Position numbers and translations under genes: made by a program. DNA of 28,969 nt. Source: JAUILA01 sp964563925 (GTDB taxonomy: Bacteria > Bacteroidota > Bacteroidia > Cytophagales > Cyclobacteriaceae). Positions 7,293-14,059 of this stretch are shown piece after piece; the first letter of the stretch is position 1, and the number at the start of each line of letters is the position of its first letter. Below the pieces are notes generated by a model that ran no database searches, was not told the DNA's origin, and saw only the letters and a program-made list of their open reading frames with translations. The stretch is from positions 1 to 28,969 of the forward strand of contig CAZLZD010000055.1 in the NCBI GenBank assembly GCA_964563925.1, given 5' to 3'.

Positions 7293-7744
7293 TTTTCTGC
7301 AGTGGTTTTCGTGCCAGGCGGACTTTGCCAGAGCACGTTTATAATCATCCACCTGCCATCAAGCCTGGCCAGGTGAAAATAGTCTGTTCCCCAGTAGGCG
7401 GTTAATTTCGCCGAGGCCGTCTTGTCCTGTATATCCAAAATTTTGATCTCTTTGGGTGCATCTTCCGGAAGCCACCCGTCGGCATTCCATTTTCCGGCAA
7501 GCTCCTCGAGTTCCTGAAAAGTCATCGGTGAACCCTTCCCATATTCCGCACTATCCGGGGCACGGTAGTACCCGAATTTACTCAGTCCGGGATGAACACT
7601 TTCCCTGATCAGTTCGGGTTTTGCCTCGTACAAAGCTTCCACATAATTTAATACCGCAGCGGATACCCTGAGCTCTTCCGACTGGGCGCGGCCCTGAAAC
7701 ATAATGCAGAGTGAGAGGCCTGTAAGTAATGTGATAATTTTCAT
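7289..7744 (-). CDS. Exported NTF2-like protein (putative lumazine-binding family)
   Basis: 151 residues, with a signal peptide (MKIITLLTGLSLCIMFQGRAQ) and one compact domain. The pattern VLNYVEALYEAKPELIRESVHPGLSKFGYY, then TFQELEELAGKWNADGW, then IKILDIQDKTASAKLTAYWGTDYFHLARLDGRWMIINVLWQ (read in pieces) fits the 'putative lumazine-binding' branch of the NTF2 superfamily. Despite the family name, ligands are mostly unproven. It sits between cytochrome c (6-base gap) and xdhC (4-base ATGA overlap), so it is translated as part of the same unit and probably acts in the periplasm alongside the cytochrome. Its precise role is unknown. Confidence 0.78.
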   Translation of the reverse strand: MKIITLLTGLSLCIMFQGRAQSEELRVSAAVLNYVEALYEAKPELIRESVHPGLSKFGYYRAPDSAEYGKGSPMTFQELEELAGKWNADGWLPEDAPKEIKILDIQDKTASAKLTAYWGTDYFHLARLDGRWMIINVLWQSPPGTKTTAEK

Positions 7745-7750
7745 AAGCGA

Positions 7751-8173
7751 TTATTTTCTCACTGATTTAACCTTTTCGGCGGACACGTATTGTCCGTCAT
7801 TACCCCAGCTGTTCCTGATATAGTTTAATACGTCTGCAGCTTCCTGATCGGTGAAGGGATAAGCATTCATGACGCCATTGTAGGTTACCCCTTTGACGGT
7901 CATTTCGCCGGAAACTCCGTACAAAATCTGGCGGATGGAACGGTCCAGGTCATTCATCATGTAGTCAGATTTGGCCAGGGGCGGAAAGGTGCCTACGATT
8001 CCCTCTCCATTAGGCATGTGACAGGTGGCACAATTTGTTGAATAGAGGTTCTTTCCACGTTCCATACTTTCTTTCATGGGGTCATTTTGCGGAGCGGGGT
8101 GGTACCCGGACAGACCAAGAATCAGCAGGATGCAGAGTGTGCATAAGGTTGCCTGTAAAATTGATCCTTTCAT
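7751..8173 (-). CDS. Class I cytochrome c, monoheme, exported
   Basis: 140 residues with an N-terminal hydrophobic signal or anchor (about 5-23). One heme-binding site is present, CATCH at residues 48-52, preceded by the usual helix ERGKNLYSTN. The downstream pattern PNGEGIVGTFPPLAKSDYM, ILYGVSGEMTVKGVTYNGVMNAYPF and TDQEAADVLNYIRNSWGN is that of class I cytochromes of the kind fused to or encoded beside alcohol and aldehyde dehydrogenases; the Met of GVMNAYPF is the likely sixth heme ligand. It opens the operon with xdhC and mocA, so it may accept electrons from a periplasmic molybdenum hydroxylase. A -7-like box (TATCTTTA, minus strand 8202-8209) lies about 30 bases upstream. Confidence 0.88.
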   Translation of the reverse strand: MKGSILQATLCTLCILLILGLSGYHPAPQNDPMKESMERGKNLYSTNCATCHMPNGEGIVGTFPPLAKSDYMMNDLDRSIRQILYGVSGEMTVKGVTYNGVMNAYPFTDQEAADVLNYIRNSWGNDGQYVSAEKVKSVRK

Positions 8174-8246
8174 TTGGTGGACGTCATATTGGGTTATATA
8201 TTAAAGATACACAATTTCAATCAGGTGAAAAAAATGCGGATCACTG

Positions 8247-8254
8247 TATATTTG
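8247..8254 (+). promoter_or_regulatory. -7 box for glk
   Basis: TATATTTG matches TAnnTTTG exactly and lies 32 bases upstream of the glk start codon. No good TTTG is seen at the expected -33 position, so the upstream half is weak. It shares a 113-base interval with the divergent cytochrome promoter. Confidence 0.45.
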
Positions 8255-8286
8255 GTCCGGGATTTTCCAGATAAAGAACTCAGTTT

Positions 8287-9309
8287 ATGCCATTACCAAT
8301 CGCCTATCCCCGGCAAACCTCATTCCGCCGGGAGGATAAAATAGTATTAGCTGCCGATGTCGGCGGGACCAAAACCAATATGGCCCTTTTCCGTTTCCGG
8401 GGTGGCCGGATGGAAGTATTACGTGAGCATACATTTAAGTCTGCCTCCCATAATTCGATGGAAGACATGATTCTGAAATTCCGGGCTCAGGGAGAGGAAG
8501 TGTTTCATTCTGTCAGCCTGGCTATTGCGGGCCCCGTCTACAAAGGTAAAGCCCACGGCACCAATTTGCCCTGGGATGTGGAAGATGCCGTACTCCGGAA
8601 GGCCATTGATGTGGAGGAAGTCTACCTGCTTAATGACCTGGAGGCGAATGCCTATGGCTTAAGCGGCCTGGAAAACGAAGACCTGGTAAAGCTGTATCCC
8701 GGAGACCCTGCAGCAACGGGAAATGCAGCGATCATTTCACCCGGGACCGGTCTCGGGGAGGCCGGAATGTACTTTGACGGACGATATTATCACCCATTTG
8801 CCACTGAGGGTGGTCATTGTGATTTCTCTCCTCAAAATGAGCTGGACATAGAAATGCTGACCTATTTACAACGCAACTGGGACCATGTGAGTTGGGAGAG
8901 GGTAATCAGCGGACCAGGAATTCTCCACATTTTCGAATTTTTCCGTTACGTACGAAAAATGCCTGTCCCCTCATGGCTTGACGAAGCGATGGAGCAGGGA
9001 AACGGCGGACTGGCGATCAGCAAAGGAGCCCTGGAAGATTCCTGCGAGATTTGCCAGGCCACCATCGATCTTTTCCTGCGATACCTGGCTGAAGAATCAG
9101 GGAATCTTATCCTGAAATATAAGGCCACGGGCGGCCTCTTCATTGGCGGAGGGATTGTTCCCGACCTTATCGGCGAGCTGGATCTCGAGTTGTTCCTGCA
9201 TTATCTTCAGAACAGCGGCAGGATGGAGCACCTGCTCAAGCAGGTACCGGTTACGGTGATCATGAATGAAAAAACCGCCCTGTTAGGGGCGGCTTTTTAC
9301 GGGTTTTAA
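8287..9309 (+). CDS. glk: Glucokinase (Glk family)
   Basis: 340 residues, in line with the bacterial Glk family (about 320). ATP-binding phosphate-1 loop ADVGGTKTN at 23-31; sugar-binding segment with SLAIAGPV (77-84) and TNLPWDV; catalytic Asp117 in NDLEANAYG; phosphate-2 region ISPGTGLGEAG (150-160); and EGGHCDF (174-180), the conserved glucose-binding Glu-His motif. The C-terminal FIGGGI is the adenosine motif. The enzyme phosphorylates glucose with ATP as it enters glycolysis. It converges on an SGLT-like symporter gene, only 6 bases away, which fits a sugar uptake and phosphorylation pair, although the two are on opposite strands. A terminator hairpin is built into the last codons. The N-terminal 18 residues before the strand KIVLAADV are a little long; an internal start cannot be excluded. 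Confidence 0.93.
   Translation: MPLPIAYPRQTSFRREDKIVLAADVGGTKTNMALFRFRGGRMEVLREHTFKSASHNSMEDMILKFRAQGEEVFHSVSLAIAGPVYKGKAHGTNLPWDVEDAVLRKAIDVEEVYLLNDLEANAYGLSGLENEDLVKLYPGDPAATGNAAIISPGTGLGEAGMYFDGRYYHPFATEGGHCDFSPQNELDIEMLTYLQRNWDHVSWERVISGPGILHIFEFFRYVRKMPVPSWLDEAMEQGNGGLAISKGALEDSCEICQATIDLFLRYLAEESGNLILKYKATGGLFIGGGIVPDLIGELDLELFLHYLQNSGRMEHLLKQVPVTVIMNEKTALLGAAFYGF
9268..9299 (+). terminator. Intrinsic terminator inside the glk coding end, usable in both directions
   Basis: The sequence AAAAAACCGCCC-TGTTAG-GGGCGGCTTTTT forms a 6-bp GC stem flanked by A's on one side and T's on the other, so it can act for the rightward glk transcript and for the leftward symporter transcript. It overlaps codons for the last glk residues (NEKTALLGAAF), the stop codon being 8 bases beyond. 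Confidence 0.75.
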
Positions 9310-9315
9310 ATTCTC

Positions 9316-11148
9316 CTACCAGAAAGTCGCGTAAAGGGCAACGAGGATACCGGCAATAAGAATGGAGCCGACAACAAATGTTCCGCTCATGTGGAACCAT
9401 TTTTCGTCCATATCCTCCACTTCTCCTTCAGTCCCCGCATCGACCTGGAAATTAAGCAGCGACCATACCATCAGCAGGGTTACGCCACCTGAAAGCAATA
9501 CCTTCACGATCGTACTGGCCACGTACAGGTCTGCGAGGTGGTACAGGGGTACGGCAATCGTCGCGACCACCAACCCGATCATTCCATATCTCAACCAGGC
9601 CCGGTTAATCTGCACGGCTTTACTGGGATTGTAGTTTTTGTCCAGTTTGGAAACACCCATCATGATGAACATAAGCAGGCAGAAGACCACTCCCATACGG
9701 TCCAGGAACGGCAGATCTTCAATTAGTCCGAATGCCCATGAAAGTGGTATAGCCACGACGGCGACGGTAAGCGCCGCATTCGATGTGGTGCGTTTCCAGA
9801 AAATACCCATCATGAAAATGGTTACCACCGCCGGAGTTACGTAGCCCGAGAAGTCCTGGATAAACTGGAACACCTGGTCAAAACTACTTAGTTGGGGGGC
9901 GATGATCATACCAAGAATCAGGGCGATCACACCTACCACACGGCCTGTAAGTACCAGATTTGATTCCGAGGCTCCCTTGTTAATATAGTTGCGGTAGATA
10001 TCCATCGTAAAGATGGTGGCCGTACTGTTGATCATGGAGGCCAGAGACGAAACGATGGCTGCTGTCAGGGCAGCGAAGGAAAGTCCCTTAAGTCCGACCG
10101 GGAGAATGTTAAGCAGGACCGGGTAGGCCTTATCCGACTTAATGGCATTGGTGGCCTCATCGGTCATGGCGGCGGAAAATTCACCTCCCATGCCTCCTTC
10201 ACGTGTAACCAGTACATACATGGCGATACCGGGAACCACCACGATGAGTGGCATTAAAATTTTGAGGAAGCCGGCAAAGAGCAGTCCGTTTCTCGCTTCA
10301 TTAATATTCTTGGCAGCCAGTGCCCGTTGCGTGATGTACTGATTGAAGCCCCAGTAACCGATGTTCGCTATCCACATACCCCCGATAAGCACGGTGAGGC
10401 CAGGTAGCAGGGAATAGGCGTCGGTGCCATCGCGAAGAATATATTCATTATCCTCGAAAATCATGGTAAAGTGATTCGGTGCGGCTTTGCGCAATTCTCC
10501 AATACCATCCCAGAAGCTGCCGTTACCCACCAGCTCCAGGGCCAGGATGGTAGTCACGAGTCCGCCAATGACAAGGAAAATTACCTGGATCACATCGGTC
10601 CAGGCAACTGCTTTCAGTCCGCCGTACAAGGAGTATAACAAAGCAAAAGCTGCCAGCCCGATCATGGCAGTTGTAAATGGTATGTTCAGTATGGTCTCCA
10701 GGTTCAGTGCGCCAAGATAGAGCACTGAAGAAAGGTTAACGAAAATATAAAGGAGGAGCCAGAAAACCGCCAGGCTGGTACGAACACGGGCATCAAACCG
10801 CTTCTCAAGGAACTGGGGCATGGTGTAAATCTGCTTTTCGAGAAAAACGGGGAGAAAGAAGATCGCGACCACCACGAGGGTTGCTGCGGCCATCCATTCG
10901 TAGGTGCTGATGGCCAGGCCCATGGCAAATCCTGATCCCTGCATTCCCACAAACTGCTCGGCCGATATGTTGGAGGCAATCAGTGAGGCGCCGATGGCCC
11001 ACCAGGGCAGGGACTTGGAAGCAAGGAAGTAATCGGTGGAATCTTTTACGTGTCCTTTCTTTTCCCTGGATACGTAGATCCCTACAAAGATGATAATCAG
11101 AATGTAAAGACCGAAGATGACCAGGTCAATAGTCGATAGTGCAATCAT
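9316..11148 (-). CDS. Na+/sugar symporter of the SSS family (SGLT-like)
   Basis: 610 residues with 14 or so hydrophobic helices. The first half contains the SGLT hallmark GASLIASNISAEQFVGMQGSG (in two parts), the region that forms the Na2 site, and the later helix SSLASMINSTATIFTMDIY holds the pair of serines corresponding to the Na2-site serines of vSGLT. WGFNQYITQRALAAKN is another typical SGLT segment. The length and these motifs put it with the glucose/galactose/inositol branch rather than with proline or pantothenate carriers. Convergent glk suggests glucose as substrate, which is inference. The C-terminus has an acidic stretch (TEGEVEDMDEKWF) before the last helix. No clean promoter was found in the 137 bases upstream. 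Confidence 0.9.
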   Translation of the reverse strand: MIALSTIDLVIFGLYILIIIFVGIYVSREKKGHVKDSTDYFLASKSLPWWAIGASLIASNISAEQFVGMQGSGFAMGLAISTYEWMAAATLVVVAIFFLPVFLEKQIYTMPQFLEKRFDARVRTSLAVFWLLLYIFVNLSSVLYLGALNLETILNIPFTTAMIGLAAFALLYSLYGGLKAVAWTDVIQVIFLVIGGLVTTILALELVGNGSFWDGIGELRKAAPNHFTMIFEDNEYILRDGTDAYSLLPGLTVLIGGMWIANIGYWGFNQYITQRALAAKNINEARNGLLFAGFLKILMPLIVVVPGIAMYVLVTREGGMGGEFSAAMTDEATNAIKSDKAYPVLLNILPVGLKGLSFAALTAAIVSSLASMINSTATIFTMDIYRNYINKGASESNLVLTGRVVGVIALILGMIIAPQLSSFDQVFQFIQDFSGYVTPAVVTIFMMGIFWKRTTSNAALTVAVVAIPLSWAFGLIEDLPFLDRMGVVFCLLMFIMMGVSKLDKNYNPSKAVQINRAWLRYGMIGLVVATIAVPLYHLADLYVASTIVKVLLSGGVTLLMVWSLLNFQVDAGTEGEVEDMDEKWFHMSGTFVVGSILIAGILVALYATFW

Positions 11149-11285
11149 ATGTTGAAGGTTTTTGGCATAAATCTGACCGGACGGCGAGCGGGTTCAATCC
11201 CATTCACGCCTGTCTAACCGACCAATTACGTGTTATTTCTTCAAAATACCTTATGATCAATCGTAAAATTCTCGGGGGTTAGCCG
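11149..11285. other. Intergenic interval without a recognised element
   Basis: Between the symporter start and the end of the secreted Ig-like gene. A sequence resembling a tRNA T-loop (GGTTCAATCC) occurs near 11191 but cannot be folded as a tRNA. No hairpin with a T tract was seen. A weak -7-like TATTTTG is present on the minus strand. Confidence 0.5.
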
Positions 11286-12830
11286 TTAAAACCCTTCATT
11301 GATATAATCGGGAAACGTCTTACGGATATTTTTGTCTGTCGGATTTGCCGGGTTCTCCCAGCCTGCATCAAGTTCCAGCAGGATAAGCCGTTTGTTGTTG
11401 AGCTGAGCCCTGAGTTTATCGATGTCTGCAAAAAACTCCTCCTCCCGTCTGGCAGTCCGCAAGGCGTATTTTCTGGCAAATTTGTCTCCTTCGGTCTGTA
11501 ACAGGTTGCGGATGTCGATATTAAGCTTCATTCGCTCGAGGATATCATCCTGGGAGCGGCCCACCACATCCGTGGCTTCCAGGGTACCCATGGTCATTAC
11601 GGCGGTTCCCCCGATGCCGGTCACATAATCCTTGGTGGGTGCCTCAATAAACACAGGACTGACGCCGGTCACCGCTCCGAGGGAGGCATTTGCAATGGCG
11701 CGGTGTTTTTTGCCCTTGCGTGCTTTCTTCAGGACCTTTGACAAGGCCTGCTGGTTTTCGTCCAGCTGCGCGATGAGGTCCATCGTTTCAATCAGGATGC
11801 CTTTATATTTATTGAACAGCCGCTGGTCTTTTTTCTCGATATCCTCCGTGTCCCTGATATGTACCACGAGTTTGCGTTCTGCCCGTTTGTTTGACTCGTC
11901 CAGCACAAAAAAGGTGAACTCCACGGATTCGGTTCCGTTTTCATCTTCCACAAACTCATAGCCGGGCATCCACTTGAATTCCACCTGGGTGGCCGCGTTC
12001 CGCTGCAGTAACTGGGAGGGGACGTCCCGGCTGTTGGATACATAGCCGACATCCTTAATGTTTTCATCGCCGTTGGGGTCTGACAAGTAGAAGTTCAGGT
12101 TGAGGAATTCATCCTCATTAATGGTCACCACCGAATCATTCGGCACCATAATGATCTCCGGAGGAAGGTCCATCTGGGTAGGCTGGATCATCAGTTTGCC
12201 CACCACTTCCGCCTTGTAGGGCTGATCCTGAACGATAAAACGTACCACCTGCGGGGATTCCTTCAGGGCGCGGAACTGGTTTCTTGAAGGCCGCCAGTTG
12301 AAGATGCCAAGCTCGGACAGCGTTGCACCCTCCGGCATTTCACTGAGAATGGGCTTGAAAATGACCGGGTCGCCATCCGGATCCCTGATCTGGTTGAGCT
12401 GATTCAGGTTGATCTCATTCGGGTTATTCTGGCGGACATAAAAAACGGGCAGCTCGTCAATGACCGGGGGCCTGTTGACGTGGAATACCGTGAAATCCAC
12501 TTCCTTCCTTAACTTTCCTGTCCCTTCGTTGCTGGTGGCTTCGAAAATCAGGCTGAAATTGCGGAATTCATTCACCCGGTCTACAAGGTCGTAATCCGGG
12601 ACCCATCCAAACCTCCCGGCAGAATCAAGGGAATACCCGAGCTCGCGGTTGCCCACCACCCTGACCGTCCACAGGCTGGCCGTATCAGAGACGCCTACCT
12701 CAAAGGAAAGCGTATCACCCTCGCGCAGCAGGTTCCAGTCCTGGGATTCCGGCAGGAGAATGCGTGCTTCCTGAGCATTGGTGAATGAATGGAAAAGGAA
12801 TAACAGGAGGCAGGAAAAAAAATACCTCAT
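11286..12830 (-). CDS. Secreted protein with Ig/cadherin-like repeats and a helical C-terminal domain
   Basis: 514 residues. A signal peptide (MRYFFSCLLLFLFHSFTNAQ) leads into about three beta-sandwich modules of the putative-Ig or cadherin-like type: the joints read NRPPVIDELP and LPPEIIMVPND, and the modules contain the calcium-style turns IRDPDGDPVIF and LSDPNGDENIK as well as GIFNWRPS and FKWMPGYEF, a common motif in such repeats. From about residue 325 the composition changes to a charged helical region (EDIEKKDQRLFNKYKGIL, then a basic LKKARKGKKHRAIA, then heptad-like segments up to 490). Such proteins are found at the cell surface or in the periplasm, perhaps as binding or scaffold factors. 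No enzyme motif is visible. Function unknown. It is downstream of bactofilin on the same strand, 112 bases away. Confidence 0.7.
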   Translation of the reverse strand: MRYFFSCLLLFLFHSFTNAQEARILLPESQDWNLLREGDTLSFEVGVSDTASLWTVRVVGNRELGYSLDSAGRFGWVPDYDLVDRVNEFRNFSLIFEATSNEGTGKLRKEVDFTVFHVNRPPVIDELPVFYVRQNNPNEINLNQLNQIRDPDGDPVIFKPILSEMPEGATLSELGIFNWRPSRNQFRALKESPQVVRFIVQDQPYKAEVVGKLMIQPTQMDLPPEIIMVPNDSVVTINEDEFLNLNFYLSDPNGDENIKDVGYVSNSRDVPSQLLQRNAATQVEFKWMPGYEFVEDENGTESVEFTFFVLDESNKRAERKLVVHIRDTEDIEKKDQRLFNKYKGILIETMDLIAQLDENQQALSKVLKKARKGKKHRAIANASLGAVTGVSPVFIEAPTKDYVTGIGGTAVMTMGTLEATDVVGRSQDDILERMKLNIDIRNLLQTEGDKFARKYALRTARREEEFFADIDKLRAQLNNKRLILLELDAGWENPANPTDKNIRKTFPDYINEGF

Positions 12831-12859
12831 AATAAAAATGCTGTGTTAAGGTTAAGGCG

Positions 12860-12867
12860 CAAATTTA
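12860..12867 (-). promoter_or_regulatory. -7 box for the secreted Ig-like gene, with an adjacent inverted repeat
   Basis: On the minus strand this reads TAAATTTG, an exact TAnnTTTG match 30 bases upstream of the start codon. Immediately upstream, CACTTTC (12873-12879) and GAAAGTG (12894-12900) form a 7-base inverted repeat with a 14-base loop over the -33 region, where no TTTG is found. This is a possible operator, by inference. Confidence 0.45.
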
Positions 12868-12942
12868 ACGATCACTTTCAGTATTTAATAACCGAAAGTG
12901 TAAAAGTTCCCAGCAAATTACCTGCCGTTTTACCGCCGTTTA

Positions 12943-13389
12943 TCAGCCGTTGGCTGCCTTGGGAAAGTTCTTGGGAATGTTTTCCTCTTCCCTGGGTGCC
13001 GGTGAGGGTTTCAGATGGCCGTTGCTACCTTTACTCCCCATTTTACATTTTCCGTAAAAATTAGCCCCGCTTTCCACAACCAGCTTTCCTGTTTCGATAT
13101 CTCCCTCCACCCTGCAGGATGGCTTCAGATTTAACAGGTCACCGACCTTAATTGAGCCCTTCACATGTCCTTCCACTTCGCAAACCTGCGAGTGAATGTT
13201 GCCGTCGATTTCGGCTGACGATCCCACCACTACCTTTGACCGGGAATGAATATCACCTACTACCTTTCCGTCAATACGGATATTTCCGGGGGTTTCAATA
13301 TTTCCTGTAAAGGTGGTTCCTTTGGCGATGGTATTATTTGAATTGAGAACTTCTGCAGACACTTGATCTTCTTTTGTATTTTTGAACAT
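12943..13389 (-). CDS. Bactofilin (polymer-forming cytoskeletal protein)
   Basis: 148 residues: a short disordered N-terminus, then a core of about 95 residues made of glycine- and valine-punctuated short strands (GTTFTGNIETPGNIRIDGK, VVGDIHSRSKVVVGSSAEIDGNI, CEVEGHVKGSIKVGDLLNLK, CRVEGDIETGKLVVESGANF), the right-handed beta-helix pattern of bactofilins, and a disordered Pro/Glu-rich tail. Bactofilins polymerise without nucleotides and act in cell shape, stalk or envelope organisation. Bacteroidota commonly encode several; they may sit beside M23 peptidases, but no peptidase is seen here. The likely neighbour in the transcript is the secreted Ig-like protein downstream. A near -7 box (TACCTTTA, minus strand 13414-13421) is about 25 bases upstream. 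Confidence 0.93.
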   Translation of the reverse strand: MFKNTKEDQVSAEVLNSNNTIAKGTTFTGNIETPGNIRIDGKVVGDIHSRSKVVVGSSAEIDGNIHSQVCEVEGHVKGSIKVGDLLNLKPSCRVEGDIETGKLVVESGANFYGKCKMGSKGSNGHLKPSPAPREEENIPKNFPKAANG

Positions 13390-13524
13390 AGCACTTAAAA
13401 AATTTCACCAGGGTAAAGGTAAGGGCAGGATCTGAAAAATTGTACCGGTTATCTTCCTGTGGTTAATATACCGGTTAAATGACCTGCCCGTCAGTTAGCT
13501 CAACGGTGGAACAATCTGTTTGGT
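13390..13524. promoter_or_regulatory. Divergent interval with a 9-base direct repeat
   Basis: Between bactofilin and the alkyltransferase-like gene. TACCGGTTA occurs at 13443-13451 and 13469-13477 (26 bases apart, about 2.5 helical turns); its core ACCGGT is palindromic. It could be a regulator site for either gene. At 13489-13508 a stretch resembles a tRNA D-arm (AGTTAGCTCAACGGTGGAAC), but no tRNA can be completed. Confidence 0.3.
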
Positions 13525-13854
13525 ATGGATAAGGAGAATTTTTTTGAGAATGTATTTGAGGTAGTTCGCCAGGTGCCGCGGGGCCGGGTCACGACCTACG
13601 GGGCCATTGCCAGTTTTCTTGGGATGACGCGCAGTGCCCGCATGGTTGGGTGGGCGATGAATGCCTCGCATACCCTGCCCGATGTGCCGGCACACCGGGT
13701 GGTCAACCGAACGGGCCTTCTCACGGGAAAGCATCATTTTTCACACCCCACGGCCATGGAGGATGCGCTGAAGTCCGAAGGGGTGCGGGTAGAAGAAGAT
13801 CGTGTCTGTGATTTTCAGGAAATTTTCTGGGATCCCGGCCAGGAACTGCTCTGA
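13525..13854 (+). CDS. Alkyltransferase-like DNA-binding protein (ATL)
   Basis: 109 residues matching the C-terminal DNA-binding domain of O6-alkylguanine-DNA alkyltransferase (MGMT): VVRQVPRGRVTTYGAIASFLG is the usual opening, and SARMVGWAMNAS follows, with the Arg that flips out the base. The active-site motif, normally PCHRV, is PAHRV (residues 55-59), so the acceptor cysteine is replaced by alanine. This is the mark of ATL proteins, which bind alkylated bases without repairing them and hand them to nucleotide excision repair. The family size (about 100-120) fits. The gene stands alone. A plus-strand terminator is found about 220 bases downstream, inside the 3' end of the next gene. Confidence 0.92.
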   Translation: MDKENFFENVFEVVRQVPRGRVTTYGAIASFLGMTRSARMVGWAMNASHTLPDVPAHRVVNRTGLLTGKHHFSHPTAMEDALKSEGVRVEEDRVCDFQEIFWDPGQELL

Positions 13855-14059
13855 CCGTCCTGATTTGAACTTAATTATCCCATAATGGGAAATATGGCCA
13901 GGTAAAAACTGCGATTCAGGGCGTTAGGAGTGGTTTTTGCCAGCTGGCACACGAATGGCTAATATCCAATCATGATTCAGTAGTAGAGTTTCATAATGGT
14001 TTATCAGAAATAATAATTAGTTGGTTTCACATTTCCAGGCTGTCTGATTTTAGTTGGTT
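13855..14059. other. Intergenic interval, no gene seen
   Basis: Convergent interval of about 205 bases. It holds an imperfect palindrome around TCCCATAATGGGA (13880s) and AT-rich sequence, without an open frame or a T-tract hairpin. Transcripts from the left probably run to the terminator at 14077-14108. Confidence 0.5.

Noticed and set aside
6588..7376. 262-codon plus-strand frame opposite xdhC
   Set aside because: xdhC motifs are all present on the minus strand, and this frame has no family pattern.
11180..11210. tRNA T-arm (GGTTCAATCC)
   Set aside because: The flanking bases do not form the 5-bp T stem, and no other arms are found on either strand.
13485..13530. tRNA gene (D-arm-like sequence AGTTAGCTCAACGGTGGAAC)
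   Set aside because: The D stem has a mismatch, and no anticodon arm, T-arm or acceptor pairing follows. It may be chance or a worn remnant.
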